Positions 17,157 through 26,853 of a stretch of 64,000 nucleotides of DNA are shown here, piece by piece; positions within the stretch are counted from its first letter, which is position 1, and each line of letters begins with the position of its first letter. Below the pieces are notes generated by a model. That model saw nothing but the letters and a program-made list of their open reading frames with translations, had not been told where the DNA came from and ran no database searches. The translations under genes were made by a program, and so were the position numbers. Source of the stretch: Domibacillus sp. PGB-M46 (lineage in GTDB: Bacteria > Bacillota > Bacilli > Bacillales > Domibacillaceae); the NCBI RefSeq assembly GCF_022668875.1, contig NZ_JAKGCR010000011.1, positions 1 to 64,000 of the forward strand, in the 5' to 3' direction.

Positions 17157-19193
17157 ATGAAAGCAAGAGACCTCTCGGTTTTACTAAGCGTGATCTTAAT
17201 CGTTGCCATGCTGATCGTTCCATTGCCAACATGGCTGTTAAGTGTGCTCATTATCATGAATATCTCTCTTGCGCTTCTCGTTTTGCTCATCTCCATGAAC
17301 ATGAAAGAAGCGCTGGAGTTTTCTGTGTTTCCGTCGCTCCTTTTATTGTTGACGTTATTCCGGCTTGGCCTGAATGTGTCGACAACGCGTTCCATATTGA
17401 GTCACGGCGAAGCTGGGGGCGTTGTCGAGACATTCGGGACATTCGTGGTTGGCGGTAATGTTGTAGTAGGGATGGTTATTTTCGTTATTCTGGTTATCAT
17501 CCAGTTTGTTGTCATTACAAAAGGAGCCGAGCGTGTATCGGAAGTGGCAGCACGGTTTACACTCGATGCCATGCCGGGAAAACAGATGAGTATTGATGCA
17601 GATTTGAATGCTGGGATGATTTCTGAAGCCCAGGCACGCGAGCGCCGGGAAAAAGTCAGCCGTGAAGCCGATTTTTACGGTGCGATGGATGGGGCAACAA
17701 AGTTTGTTAAAGGAGATGCAATTGCCGGTATTATCATGGTTATCATTAACTTAATTGTCGGCATGGTCATCGGTGTGATGCAGCAGGATCTATCTTTTGC
17801 TGAATCGGCTGCCCGTTACTCTCTTTTAACGGTTGGGGACGGAATCGTTTCACAAGTGCCGGCACTGCTTATTACAACCGCAACAGGTATTGTTGTAACC
17901 CGTGCAGCTTCTAACGGAAATTTAGGAGAAGAAATTACCGCACAGCTTTTACGTTATCCTTCTATGCTGTATATCGCAGCAGGAACGATTTTTCTGTTAG
18001 GCATTGCTACGCCTATTACGGATCTGTTAACCATTCCTATTGCAGCCGGTCTTGCATACGGCGGCTATATGATGAACCGGGTACCGAAACCAGATCTGGA
18101 GGATCCAGTGCCGTCTGAGGAAGAAACAGAAATGGAAGAGTTGAAAAGTCCAGAATCTGTGGTGAACCTTCTGACCGTAGACCCGATTGAATTTGAATTT
18201 GGGTATGGCTTAATTCCGCTCGCCGATACAAATCAAGGCGGAGATTTGCTTGATCGTATCGTAATGATCAGGCGCCAGCTGGCACTTGAGCTCGGCCTGG
18301 TTATTCCGGTTGTCCGCATCCGGGATAATATTCAGCTTCAGCCAAATGAATACCGTATGAAAATCAAGGGCAGTGAAGTGGCAGGCGGGGAACTGCTGCT
18401 GGATCATTATCTGGCAATGAGCCCTGGTGAAGAAGATGATTTAGTAGAAGGCATTGACACGATTGAGCCATCATTCGGCCTGCCGGCAAAATGGATTACA
18501 GAAGATGCAAAGGAGCAGGCAGAAATTTTCGGCTATACTGTTGTTGATCCGCCAAGTGTTGTGTCGACCCATTTAACGGAAACGATTAAAAAATATGCAA
18601 ACGAACTTTTAGGGCGCCAGGAAACACAGCAGTTAATCGACCATTTAAAAGAAACATATCCGATTTTAGTAGATGAAGTAACACCAAATCCACTTTCTGT
18701 TGGAGAAGTGCAAAAAGTGCTGTCAAAGCTGTTAAAAGAAAACTTATCTATCCGTAACCTGCCGATCATCTTTGAAACCCTGGCTGACTACGGAAAAATG
18801 ACTTCAGATACCGATTTGCTGACAGAGTATGTAAGGCAGGCGCTTGCCCGCCAAATTACCATGCAGTTTGCAGATGAGAGCGGGTCATTGAACGTTATCA
18901 CGCTGTCAGGGAGAATTGAAAAGCTGATTGCAGATGGTGTGCAGCAAACCGAACATGGAAACTATCTATCTATCGATCCAAATGATTCGCAGCGTATTTT
19001 AGAAGCGACGGCCCAGCAGGTTGAACAAGCATCTTTTATGCAGCAATCGCCTGTTATTCTTTGTTCTCCTGCTATTCGGATGTATGTACGGCAGCTTTTA
19101 GAGCGTTATTTTCCGCAAATACCGGTGCTGTCTTATAATGAGCTTGAACCAAGTGTGGAAGTGCAAAGTACAGGGGTGGTGACCATCGAATGA
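17157..19193 (+). CDS. flhA: flagellar export gate protein FlhA
   Basis: Large export gate protein with about eight N-terminal membrane helices and a cytoplasmic domain that binds chaperone-substrate complexes. The conserved FHIPEP region is visible as VFPSLLLLLTLFRLGLNVST and, further on, RFTLDAMPGKQMSIDADLNA. ATG 17157 follows GGGAGAG with suitable spacing and gives 678 residues, the Bacillus length. The stop overlaps the flhF start (ATGA). Confidence 0.97.
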   Translation: MKARDLSVLLSVILIVAMLIVPLPTWLLSVLIIMNISLALLVLLISMNMKEALEFSVFPSLLLLLTLFRLGLNVSTTRSILSHGEAGGVVETFGTFVVGGNVVVGMVIFVILVIIQFVVITKGAERVSEVAARFTLDAMPGKQMSIDADLNAGMISEAQARERREKVSREADFYGAMDGATKFVKGDAIAGIIMVIINLIVGMVIGVMQQDLSFAESAARYSLLTVGDGIVSQVPALLITTATGIVVTRAASNGNLGEEITAQLLRYPSMLYIAAGTIFLLGIATPITDLLTIPIAAGLAYGGYMMNRVPKPDLEDPVPSEEETEMEELKSPESVVNLLTVDPIEFEFGYGLIPLADTNQGGDLLDRIVMIRRQLALELGLVIPVVRIRDNIQLQPNEYRMKIKGSEVAGGELLLDHYLAMSPGEEDDLVEGIDTIEPSFGLPAKWITEDAKEQAEIFGYTVVDPPSVVSTHLTETIKKYANELLGRQETQQLIDHLKETYPILVDEVTPNPLSVGEVQKVLSKLLKENLSIRNLPIIFETLADYGKMTSDTDLLTEYVRQALARQITMQFADESGSLNVITLSGRIEKLIADGVQQTEHGNYLSIDPNDSQRILEATAQQVEQASFMQQSPVILCSPAIRMYVRQLLERYFPQIPVLSYNELEPSVEVQSTGVVTIE

Positions 19194-20305
19194 AAGTAAA
19201 AAAATATCTTGCGCCTTCTATGCCGGAAGTGATGAAAAAAGTCAGAGCAGAATTGGGAGCCCAGGCCGTTATTTTGCAGTCAAGAACGGTTTACTCGGGT
19301 GGGATTTTCGGCTTATTTAAGAAAAAAAACATTGAGGTGGTGGCAGCAGTCGATCCTGCAGCCGCTGCTGTGCCTGCACAGCCGGAAGTGAAGCGGCCGG
19401 CTTTGCAGGAAAAGCCAGCTTCCATAATTCCCGAAGAGTTAAAAAATGAAATGAACGATATGAAAAAAATGATTCAGGACCTTCAAAGATCAACGGCTTC
19501 TTCCGCTTTGTATCCGGATATGCTGCAGCCGGCCATTGATCAGTTAAGCCGGCATGGAATAGCGAAAGAATGGATTGACCAAACGGCTTCCTATTTGTTT
19601 GAAAAATGGCATACCGAAAAAGAAGCAGCCACAGCCCGGCAAATAAGGGAGTGGACACTTCTTTATTTAAAGAGCTGTCTGCCGGATTCCAGCTCATCCA
19701 ACAAAGCGGGAGTAAAGTTTTCTTATTTACTCGGTCCGACGGGAGTGGGCAAAACCACAACCATTGCAAAGCTTGCTTCAAAGCAGGTGCTTGATTTTAA
19801 TCGAAAAGTAGCTTTTATTACAACAGATACATACCGGATTGCGGCCATCGAGCAGCTGAAAACGTATTCCGGGCTTTTGAATGCACCAATGAAAGTAGCT
19901 TATTCAAGGGAAGACATGAACCAGTGTATGCAGGAATTGAGCTCGGCTGACGCTGTTTTTATTGATACAGCAGGACGCAACTATCTCGATGGCCAGTATG
20001 TGGCGGATCTTCGGCCGTTGATCATGCAGCGTCCCGAAGAATCAGCTTATTTCCTCGTATTAAGTGCAACAGCAAAAGAAGAAGATTTACATGCAATTAT
20101 TCAAAATTTCTCATCTTTACAAATAGACGGGTTTATTTTCACAAAGGTTGATGAAACAAAAACAAAAGGGGCTCTCCTTAATTTAATGCATACGTATAAA
20201 CGGCATACTGCTTTCGTTTCTAATGGTCAAAATGTACCAGATGACTTGATCGAATTTTCGACGGAACAATTAGTAAACTACATTTTTGAGGACTGGAAAG
20301 CATGA
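19190..20305 (+). CDS. flhF: flagellar SRP-type GTPase FlhF
   Basis: SRP-family GTPase that helps place flagella on the cell surface and is opposed by FlhG. The N-terminal B domain is followed by an Ala/Pro-rich linker (about residues 60-90) and the NG domain. The P-loop GPTGVGKTTTIAKLA lies near residue 182, with later motifs FIDTAGR and FTKVDETKTKG. The length is 371 residues. It overlaps both flhA and flhG by 4 bases. Confidence 0.96.
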   Translation: MKVKKYLAPSMPEVMKKVRAELGAQAVILQSRTVYSGGIFGLFKKKNIEVVAAVDPAAAAVPAQPEVKRPALQEKPASIIPEELKNEMNDMKKMIQDLQRSTASSALYPDMLQPAIDQLSRHGIAKEWIDQTASYLFEKWHTEKEAATARQIREWTLLYLKSCLPDSSSSNKAGVKFSYLLGPTGVGKTTTIAKLASKQVLDFNRKVAFITTDTYRIAAIEQLKTYSGLLNAPMKVAYSREDMNQCMQELSSADAVFIDTAGRNYLDGQYVADLRPLIMQRPEESAYFLVLSATAKEEDLHAIIQNFSSLQIDGFIFTKVDETKTKGALLNLMHTYKRHTAFVSNGQNVPDDLIEFSTEQLVNYIFEDWKA

Positions 20306-21192
20306 AAGACCAAGCGGAACTGCTTCGTCAAAAAATGATGCGAAAATCAGTCCAGTCAAGGCCTTATAATCAAAAAGCAGCTCGAACGCTGGCTATTGTA
20401 AGCGGCAAGGGCGGTGTTGGAAAAACAAACATTTCTGTTAATTTAGCGGTCGGGCTTGCAAAAATAAATAAAAAAGTTTTGCTATTTGATATGGACATTG
20501 GTATGGGTAATATTTATCATTTAATTAATGGGAACCCCTCATTATCGATTGTTGATTTTTTTGAAAGGGACTTTCCGCTTACTCAGCTTATCCAAGCTGG
20601 ACCTGAGGGGCTTTCCTACATTCACGGGGGTTCTGCATTTTCGTCCCTATTCGAATGGAAAGAAGCTTATCAAGAAAAATGGATTTCAGGACTTCGGTCA
20701 CTGGTGGAAGAATTTGACTTTATCCTTTTCGATATGGGGGCAGGAGCTACAAAAGAAAGCTTAAATATTCTTCAAGCGGTTGATGAAGTATTGACAGTTA
20801 CGACGCCTGAACCAACTGCTATGACGGATGCGTACTCTATGATGAAATTTATTCACATGCGCGATCCGCAAAAAATCTTTTATTTAATTTGTAACCGCGT
20901 GGAATCAAGAAAAGAAGGCCAGGAAACTGCTGGGCGTTTGGGCAGTACGATGCATCGGTTTTTAAATGTAAAGCCCGTTTTTCTTGGAGCCATTCCGGAG
21001 GATTCCGCAGTGAGAAAAGCAGTGAAAATGGGACAGCCATTTCTTCTCTCCTTTCCAAAAGCAAAAATCTCATTTTCTTTTAAGCAAATTGTGCATCAAT
21101 ACGCAGAGGAGCCTAAGGAAACCTTCAAGGAAGGATCCCGTTTTATAAGTAAGCTGCGCCGCTTCTTTACAGAAAGAGGAGGGCACGAATGA
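20302..21192 (+). CDS. flhG: flagellar number regulator FlhG (YlxH)
   Basis: MinD/ParA-type ATPase that controls flagellar number and pattern together with FlhF and, in B. subtilis, binds the FliM/FliY part of the C-ring. The deviant Walker A motif SGKGGVGKTN lies near residue 34. The protein is 296 residues long. Walker B is FILFDMGAGA, and the region LFDMDIGMGNIYHLI matches the family. The basic N-terminus (about residues 1-25) is the usual FlhF-activating part. It overlaps flhF and cheB by 4 bases each. Confidence 0.94.
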   Translation: MKDQAELLRQKMMRKSVQSRPYNQKAARTLAIVSGKGGVGKTNISVNLAVGLAKINKKVLLFDMDIGMGNIYHLINGNPSLSIVDFFERDFPLTQLIQAGPEGLSYIHGGSAFSSLFEWKEAYQEKWISGLRSLVEEFDFILFDMGAGATKESLNILQAVDEVLTVTTPEPTAMTDAYSMMKFIHMRDPQKIFYLICNRVESRKEGQETAGRLGSTMHRFLNVKPVFLGAIPEDSAVRKAVKMGQPFLLSFPKAKISFSFKQIVHQYAEEPKETFKEGSRFISKLRRFFTERGGHE

Positions 21193-22280
21193 ACACAAAA
21201 AAGGTTCTCGTAGTGGATGACTCCGCTTTTATGAGAAAGTTGATTTCCGAGTTTTTATCCGAACATCCTCAGCTTGAAGTGATAGCCTTTGGCCGAAATG
21301 GACGAGATGGTGTAAAAAAAGCATTGGAGCTTAAACCAGATGTGATCACTCTTGATGTTGAAATGCCGGAAATGGATGGGCTGGAGGCTTTAAAAGCTAT
21401 TATGGAAAAGCAGCCGTGTCCAGTGGTGATGTTGTCTAGCTTAACGAAAGAAGGAACGGAAACAACACTGAAAGCGATTGAGCTTGGCGCAGTTGATTTT
21501 ATTGCAAAACCATCAGGAACGATCTCGCTTGATCTTCACAAAATTAAAGATATCTTGATTGGAAAAGTACTGGGTGCATCAAAAGCAAATATCAGCATGA
21601 AGCCCGCTATATTAAAAAAAACTGCTGTTATTTCTCCTCCGGCTGAGAGCGAATATACAGAGACAAACGCTGTGCGTCCCCAAATTCGCAGCAAAAAAAT
21701 GAATAAACTGGTTCTGATTGCGACTTCTACTGGAGGGCCGCGCGCCTTGCAGCATGTAGTGACTAAACTTCCAGCCTCGCTTCCGGCTCCGGTCGTGATT
21801 GTTCAGCACATGCCGCCTGGTTTTACAAAGTCTTTGTCAGACAGGCTTGATTCACTGTCCGAAATTCGGGTGAAAGAAGGCGAAGATGGTGAAATTCTGC
21901 AAAATGGCATAGTGTATATCGCACCGGGTGGAAAGCATCTGCGTTTGAAAAAAACAGGGACATCCACCGTTATTGCATTAGATGAATTGCCTCCAGAAGG
22001 CGGACACCGTCCTGCAGCCAATGCGACATTCCGTTCTGCCGCCGCTATACATGACCTTGAAAAAACAGCAGTCATTATGACTGGAATGGGGTCGGATGGA
22101 GCGGAAGGGCTTATTACATTAAAAGAAACTGGAACTGTAAAGGCTATTGCGGAAGCGAAAGAGACATGTGTGGTATATGGGATGCCAAAAGCAGCCATTG
22201 CAACACACCTTGTTGATGATGTAGTGCCGGTCGACGAGATTGCTTCAGCCATTGTTAAGCACGTATACAATAAGAGGTGA
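21189..22280 (+). CDS. cheB: chemotaxis methylesterase CheB
   Basis: Response regulator that removes methyl groups from chemoreceptors during adaptation. The receiver domain has its phosphorylated Asp at residue 56 (TLDVEMPEMDG). The C-terminal esterase domain begins near residue 170 and shows the catalytic elements: Ser in ATSTGGPRAL, His in VQHMPPGFT and Asp in MTGMGSDGAEG. The length of 363 residues is typical. It overlaps flhG by 4 bases and precedes cheA by 6. Confidence 0.97.
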   Translation: MNTKKVLVVDDSAFMRKLISEFLSEHPQLEVIAFGRNGRDGVKKALELKPDVITLDVEMPEMDGLEALKAIMEKQPCPVVMLSSLTKEGTETTLKAIELGAVDFIAKPSGTISLDLHKIKDILIGKVLGASKANISMKPAILKKTAVISPPAESEYTETNAVRPQIRSKKMNKLVLIATSTGGPRALQHVVTKLPASLPAPVVIVQHMPPGFTKSLSDRLDSLSEIRVKEGEDGEILQNGIVYIAPGGKHLRLKKTGTSTVIALDELPPEGGHRPAANATFRSAAAIHDLEKTAVIMTGMGSDGAEGLITLKETGTVKAIAEAKETCVVYGMPKAAIATHLVDDVVPVDEIASAIVKHVYNKR

Positions 22281-22286
22281 ACACGT

Positions 22287-24326
22287 ATGGATACAAATCA
22301 GTATTTAGAAATTTTTATTGATGAAAGCAAAGAACATCTTCAAGCAATGAGCGAGCATTTGCTTGAATTAGAGAAAGATCCGGAAAATATCGCGATTGTA
22401 AATGAAATTTTCCGCTCCGCCCATACGTTAAAAGGGATGTCTGCAACGATGGGATACGAAGATTTGGCCAATTTAACCCACAAATTGGAGAATGTCCTTG
22501 ACGCAATTCGTAACCATCAAATATCTGTATCCTTGCAAATAATGGATACGGTTTTTTCTTCTGTAGATGACCTTGAAGCAATGGTAGAAGATATTGCAGC
22601 AGGAGGAGACGGCAAAAGGGACGTTTCAGCTATCGTAGAAAAACTTCTGATTATTGAACAGGGAGAAGCAGCAGCAGCGGTTGAAGCTCCCGCGGCTCCC
22701 ACGGCCTACCAGCCAGCAGCTGCCCTTTCGTATGACGAGTTTGAATGGACAGTGATTAATCAATCAAAAGAGCAGGGATTCACCTGTTTAGAAATCGCCG
22801 TCTCACTTCGACCGGACTGCGTGTTAAAAGCCGCGCGTGTATTTATGGTGTTTGAGGTGCTTGAGAAATGCGGAGAAGTGATCAAAAGCTCTCCTTCCTC
22901 TGAGCAGCTGGAAGAAGAGAAATTTGATGAAACCTTTACGGTCACGCTTATTACAAAAGAACCGGCAGGCGATATTAAAGAAAAAATAAAGAAAGTGTCT
23001 GAAGTAGAGCGGGTGCAGGTAACAGAAATTACTTCTGTAACCGAGCCGGAAATGAAGCCTGCTTCCCCTCTGCCTGCAGCGCCTCAGCCAAAACGGGACA
23101 GTGCTGCACAGGAAACAGCTAAGAAACAGCCGGCAGAGACAGAAAAAGGCGAAGCCAAATCGTCGAAGCAGGCTGCCTCTAATAAAACCATTCGGGTAAA
23201 CATTGAGCGCCTTGATATTTTAATGAACTTGTTTGAAGAGCTTGTGATTGACCGGGGACGGCTTGAATCTATTTCGGCAGAGTTAAATCATACCGAGCTG
23301 AATGAAACCGTAGAACGCATGTCACGCATTTCAGGCGACTTGCAAAATATTATCTTAAACATGCGCATGGTTCCGGTAGAAACAGTGTTCAACCGTTTTC
23401 CAAAGCTGGTCCGTCAATTATCACGGGATTTAGGAAAACAAATCAACTTGGAAATTATCGGTGCGGAAACAGAACTTGACCGTACGGTGATCGATGAAAT
23501 TGGCGATCCGCTCGTTCATTTAATTCGGAATGCGGGAGATCACGGAATCGAGATGCCGGAAGTCCGTCTTTCAAAAGGCAAGCCGGCTGAAGGAACGATT
23601 AAACTAAAAGCGTACCATAGCGGCAACCATGTATTTATTGAAATTGAAGATGACGGAGCCGGGATTAATAAAGACCGCGTTCTTCAAAAAGCGCTTGATA
23701 AAGGAATCGTAACAGAAGAGCAGGCTCTAGGAATGACAGACCGCCAGATTTTTGAGCTCATTATGGCATCTGGTTTCTCAACAGCTGAAGTGATTTCTGA
23801 TTTATCGGGACGCGGCGTAGGGTTGGATGTTGTGAAAACAACCATTGAATCGCTGGGCGGCTCCATTACCATCGATTCTCAAGAAGGAGCAGGATCCATC
23901 TTCTCCATTCAGCTGCCGCTGACACTATCGATTATTTCTGTTATGCTCGTCGAAGTGGAAAAAGAAAAATATGCCATTCCTTTGTCTTCTATTATTGAAA
24001 CGGCGATTGTCAAAAAAGAAGATATTATGAATGCGCATAACCAGCAGGTCATTGATTTTCGTGGAAAGGTAGTACCTCTTTTGTTTTTAGAGGATATTTT
24101 CTCTGTGCCACATGAAGAAGATGACGACCATTTTTACTCTGTTATCCTCGTCCGCAAAGGCGAAAAGATGGCTGGATTAGTGGTAGATTCATTTATCGGA
24201 CAGCAGGAAGTAGTGCTTAAATCACTCGGAAACTATTTATCAAATGTTTTTGCGATCTCCGGCGCGACTATACTCGGAGACGGACAAGTAGCGCTGATTG
24301 TAGATTGCAATGCGCTGATTAAATAA
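22287..24326 (+). CDS. cheA: chemotaxis histidine kinase CheA
   Basis: Central kinase of chemotaxis, which phosphorylates CheY and CheB. The domains in order are P1 with the phosphorylated His46 (RSAHTLKGMSATMGY), a P2 region, a low-complexity Pro/Ala/Lys linker (about residues 255-300), the P3 dimerisation helices, the P4 kinase and the P5 CheW-like domain. P4 has the N-box HLIRNAGDHGIE, G1 EDDGAGI and G2 GRGVGLDVV. The length is 679 residues, close to the B. subtilis protein. It is followed by cheW. Confidence 0.97.
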   Translation: MDTNQYLEIFIDESKEHLQAMSEHLLELEKDPENIAIVNEIFRSAHTLKGMSATMGYEDLANLTHKLENVLDAIRNHQISVSLQIMDTVFSSVDDLEAMVEDIAAGGDGKRDVSAIVEKLLIIEQGEAAAAVEAPAAPTAYQPAAALSYDEFEWTVINQSKEQGFTCLEIAVSLRPDCVLKAARVFMVFEVLEKCGEVIKSSPSSEQLEEEKFDETFTVTLITKEPAGDIKEKIKKVSEVERVQVTEITSVTEPEMKPASPLPAAPQPKRDSAAQETAKKQPAETEKGEAKSSKQAASNKTIRVNIERLDILMNLFEELVIDRGRLESISAELNHTELNETVERMSRISGDLQNIILNMRMVPVETVFNRFPKLVRQLSRDLGKQINLEIIGAETELDRTVIDEIGDPLVHLIRNAGDHGIEMPEVRLSKGKPAEGTIKLKAYHSGNHVFIEIEDDGAGINKDRVLQKALDKGIVTEEQALGMTDRQIFELIMASGFSTAEVISDLSGRGVGLDVVKTTIESLGGSITIDSQEGAGSIFSIQLPLTLSIISVMLVEVEKEKYAIPLSSIIETAIVKKEDIMNAHNQQVIDFRGKVVPLLFLEDIFSVPHEEDDDHFYSVILVRKGEKMAGLVVDSFIGQQEVVLKSLGNYLSNVFAISGATILGDGQVALIVDCNALIK

Positions 24327-24339
24327 GGAGGTGCATCAA

Positions 24340-24777
24340 ATGAGTGAAATCCTTGCATCTGAAACAGTAAAAGTGATAGCTTTTCAGCTGGTAGATAAAG
24401 AATATGCACTTCCTGTTCACCAGGTTTATTCTATTGAGAAGTTAATGCATATTACACGTGTCCCGGGAACAGTTCCTTTTGTGAAAGGGGTTATTAATTT
24501 AAGAGGGGTTGTAACGCCGATTATTGACCTCCGCAGCCGTTTCGGTTTGTCGGATAAACAATATGATGAGTCAACCCGTATTATTATTGCTTCTTTCGGT
24601 GATATTGAGGTGGGACTGGTTGTAGACGGCGCCAACGACGTACTTGATATTCCGGTAGATGCCATTGAGCCTCAGCCCGAAGTGGTAGGCTCACTTGGAG
24701 ATGAGTATATAACAGGTGTAGCAAAACTTGAAAAAAGGCTGCTTATTATGCTGAGCCTGCAAAAGATTTTCAACTAA
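24340..24777 (+). CDS. cheW: chemotaxis coupling protein CheW
   Basis: Adaptor that links chemoreceptors to CheA. It is a single CheW domain of about 145 residues with the conserved blocks VIAFQLVDKEYALPVHQV and FVKGVINLRGVVTPIIDLR. The start is ATG 24340, placed 8 bases after AAGGAGGTG; a GTG at 24331 is part of that ribosome binding site. Confidence 0.96.
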   Translation: MSEILASETVKVIAFQLVDKEYALPVHQVYSIEKLMHITRVPGTVPFVKGVINLRGVVTPIIDLRSRFGLSDKQYDESTRIIIASFGDIEVGLVVDGANDVLDIPVDAIEPQPEVVGSLGDEYITGVAKLEKRLLIMLSLQKIFN

Positions 24778-24787
24778 GGCTGCTGCT

Positions 24788-25429
24788 ATGAATTATATTG
24801 ATAGAATTCAACCCATTCACCTTGATATTTTAAAAGAAGCAGGCAATATAGGAGCAGGTCATGCGGCGACATCCCTTTCCACTTTGTTAAACCGGAAAAT
24901 TGATATGAAGGTCCCGAACGTCCGGATTGTTCCTTTTGCAGAAATGATGGAGCTAACCGGCGGCTCTGAAAAGGAAGTAGTCAGTGTCGGCCTGCGAATT
25001 GAAGGGGAAGCAGGCGGCAATATGTTTTTTATGCTGGCTGTTGAAGAAGCCAATCGTTTTATTCAAAAATTAATGGGTGACGAATCTTTTACATTCCGCG
25101 ATCATAATACACATACGATGGGCTTTTCCGCCATGCAGGAAATGGGCAATATTTTATCTGGTTCATACTTGTCTGCTTTGGGAGATTTTACACAGCTCAA
25201 GCTGCAGCCTTCCGTACCAGAACTGGCGGTGGATATGTTTGGCGCAATCATTAGCTATGGGCTGCTTGAGATCTCTCAATACAGCGATTATACCATCGTC
25301 ATTGATACGATTTTAACGGAAACGGATGAGGGAGACGTTGAAACGGTCAAAGGCCATTTCTTTCTTCTTCTGTCACCGGATTCTTTTCCTATTTTGTTCG
25401 AAGCGCTTGGTGCAGGCTATGATAAATAA
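24788..25429 (+). CDS. cheC: CheY-P phosphatase CheC
   Basis: Cytoplasmic CheY-P phosphatase and partner of CheD in Bacillus adaptation. Two ExxN active-site helices are present: LKEAGNIGAGHAATSLS near the N-terminus and MQEMGNILSGSYLSAL in the second half. The length is 213 residues. The gene overlaps cheD by 11 bases, in line with the CheC-CheD complex. Confidence 0.95.
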   Translation: MNYIDRIQPIHLDILKEAGNIGAGHAATSLSTLLNRKIDMKVPNVRIVPFAEMMELTGGSEKEVVSVGLRIEGEAGGNMFFMLAVEEANRFIQKLMGDESFTFRDHNTHTMGFSAMQEMGNILSGSYLSALGDFTQLKLQPSVPELAVDMFGAIISYGLLEISQYSDYTIVIDTILTETDEGDVETVKGHFFLLLSPDSFPILFEALGAGYDK

Positions 25430-25919
25430 AATAAGTGAAATCATTAAAGTCGGTATCGCCGACATGAATATTGTCAAGCCGCCGAATATGATTCGAACTT
25501 CCGGGCTCGGCTCCTGTGTCGGGGTTGTTCTTTACGACGAAGTATCCCACATAGCGGGAATGGTTCATGTGATGCTCCCGGATTCCAATCTTGCAAAAGC
25601 TGATATTAAAAATAAAGCCAAATTTGCCGATACGGGCATTCAAGCGCTGATTGCGGAGCTTGCAAAACAGGGGGTTCGTCCAGGCCGCCTGAAGGCAAAA
25701 ATAGCGGGAGGCGCCCAGATGTTTCAATTTAAATCAGGTTCTGATTTAATGAAAATTGGCCCCCGGAATGTAGCTGCTGTAAAAGAACAGCTGCAACAAG
25801 CCCATATTCCTATTCTTTCAGAAGATACCGGCGGCAGCAGTGGCAGAACGATTGAATTCGATCCAATGACGTTCCTTTTGCATATTCGGACGGTTAATAA
25901 GGGAGAACAAAAGATTTAA
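25419..25919 (+). CDS. cheD: chemoreceptor glutamine deamidase CheD
   Basis: Deamidates glutamines on chemoreceptors and activates CheC. The catalytic Cys is in GLGSCVGVVLYD and the His in AGMVHVMLPDS. From ATG 25419 the product has 166 residues, as in B. subtilis; the longer open frame upstream lies within cheC. It is the last gene of the main operon before the terminator at 25929. Confidence 0.95.
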   Translation: MINKISEIIKVGIADMNIVKPPNMIRTSGLGSCVGVVLYDEVSHIAGMVHVMLPDSNLAKADIKNKAKFADTGIQALIAELAKQGVRPGRLKAKIAGGAQMFQFKSGSDLMKIGPRNVAAVKEQLQQAHIPILSEDTGGSSGRTIEFDPMTFLLHIRTVNKGEQKI

Positions 25920-25928
25920 TTCGAGCGA

Positions 25929-25955
25929 GCAGCGGACTGATGTCCGCTGCTTTTT
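25929..25955 (+). terminator. strong terminator between cheD and sigD
   Basis: A perfect 9-bp stem (GCAGCGGAC at 25929-25937, GTCCGCTGC at 25942-25950) with a TGAT loop is followed directly by TTTTT. This is a textbook intrinsic terminator. It begins 10 bases after the cheD stop and would reduce or stop read-through from the fla/che operon into sigD. Confidence 0.85.
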
Positions 25956-25966
25956 AGTGTATATTG

Positions 25967-25995
25967 TTGGCAAAAGAAATACTTTTCATTAGAAT
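25967..25995 (+). promoter_or_regulatory. sigma-A-like promoter for sigD
   Basis: TTGGCA (25967-25972) and TAGAAT (25990-25995) are separated by exactly 17 bases, each one mismatch from the sigma-A consensus. The start of transcription would fall near 26002, about 45 bases before the sigD ATG. The element lies just downstream of the terminator, so sigD may have an independent transcript. Confidence 0.65.
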
Positions 25996-26046
25996 AAAAG
26001 AAAGACTTGCAGCGTGTTGTAGTCGTACGCCGGAAGGAGAGGTTCA

Positions 26047-26808
26047 ATGGCACAAAAAATGCCTGAAGATGAGCAAAAACTATGGGAAAGATGGAAGCAG
26101 GACCAGCACCCCGATGCTGGAGATGCACTGGTAGCTCGTTATATGCCGCTTGTCACATTTCATTGTCGGCGTATTGGAGCAGCTCTCCCAAAAACAGTAA
26201 GCAGGGAAGAAATAGCTAGCTATGGAATGACGGGGCTTTACGATGCTCTGCTGAAGTTTGAACCATCACGAGATTTAAAGTTTGACACCTATGCTTCTTT
26301 TCGGATCCGTGGCGCCATTTTAGACGGTCTCAGAAAAGAGGACTGGCTGCCACGGGCAACGAGAGAAAAATCCAAAAAAATTGAAGCAGCTTCTTCGATG
26401 CTTGAACAGAAATATTTACGTGCTGCTACACCTGAAGAGGTAGCCGGCGAACTTGGCATGTCTGTGGCCGACATTCAAGATACAATGGCGGAACATTTTT
26501 TTTCTCACGTGCTGTCAATGGATGAACAGGCGCAGGATCCTGATCAGCCGGAGGCAGGAGGGTTTGTGCTGAAAGACCCGCGGACCAAAACACCTGAGGA
26601 GGAAATGGTCAAGCAGGAGCAGATTCAGGAGCTGTCCGCGCAAATCAAAAAGTTAACAGATAAGGAGCAGCTGGTGATTGATCTGTTTTATAAAGAAGAA
26701 TTGACGCTTACGGAAATTGGCGAGGTATTAAACTTATCCACTTCACGTATCTCACAAATCCACTCAAAAGCTCTTTTTAAATTGAAGCAGCAGCTCTTAA
26801 AGCATTAA
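26047..26808 (+). CDS. sigD: flagellar/motility sigma factor SigD
   Basis: Alternative sigma factor of the FliA/WhiG class that directs transcription of flagellin, motor, chemoreceptor and autolysin genes. Region 2 is visible as FEPSRDLKFDTYASFRIRGA (about residues 70-95) and region 4 as LNLSTSRISQIHSKALFKLK near the end. The length is 253 residues, as in B. subtilis. GGAAGGAGAGG precedes the ATG. In B. subtilis sigD is near the end of the fla/che transcript; here a terminator and promoter separate it. Confidence 0.97.
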   Translation: MAQKMPEDEQKLWERWKQDQHPDAGDALVARYMPLVTFHCRRIGAALPKTVSREEIASYGMTGLYDALLKFEPSRDLKFDTYASFRIRGAILDGLRKEDWLPRATREKSKKIEAASSMLEQKYLRAATPEEVAGELGMSVADIQDTMAEHFFSHVLSMDEQAQDPDQPEAGGFVLKDPRTKTPEEEMVKQEQIQELSAQIKKLTDKEQLVIDLFYKEELTLTEIGEVLNLSTSRISQIHSKALFKLKQQLLKH

Positions 26809-26853
26809 AAATGGATGCAGCGGGGGCTGTGAAAGGATTTTAAATCAATTGAA

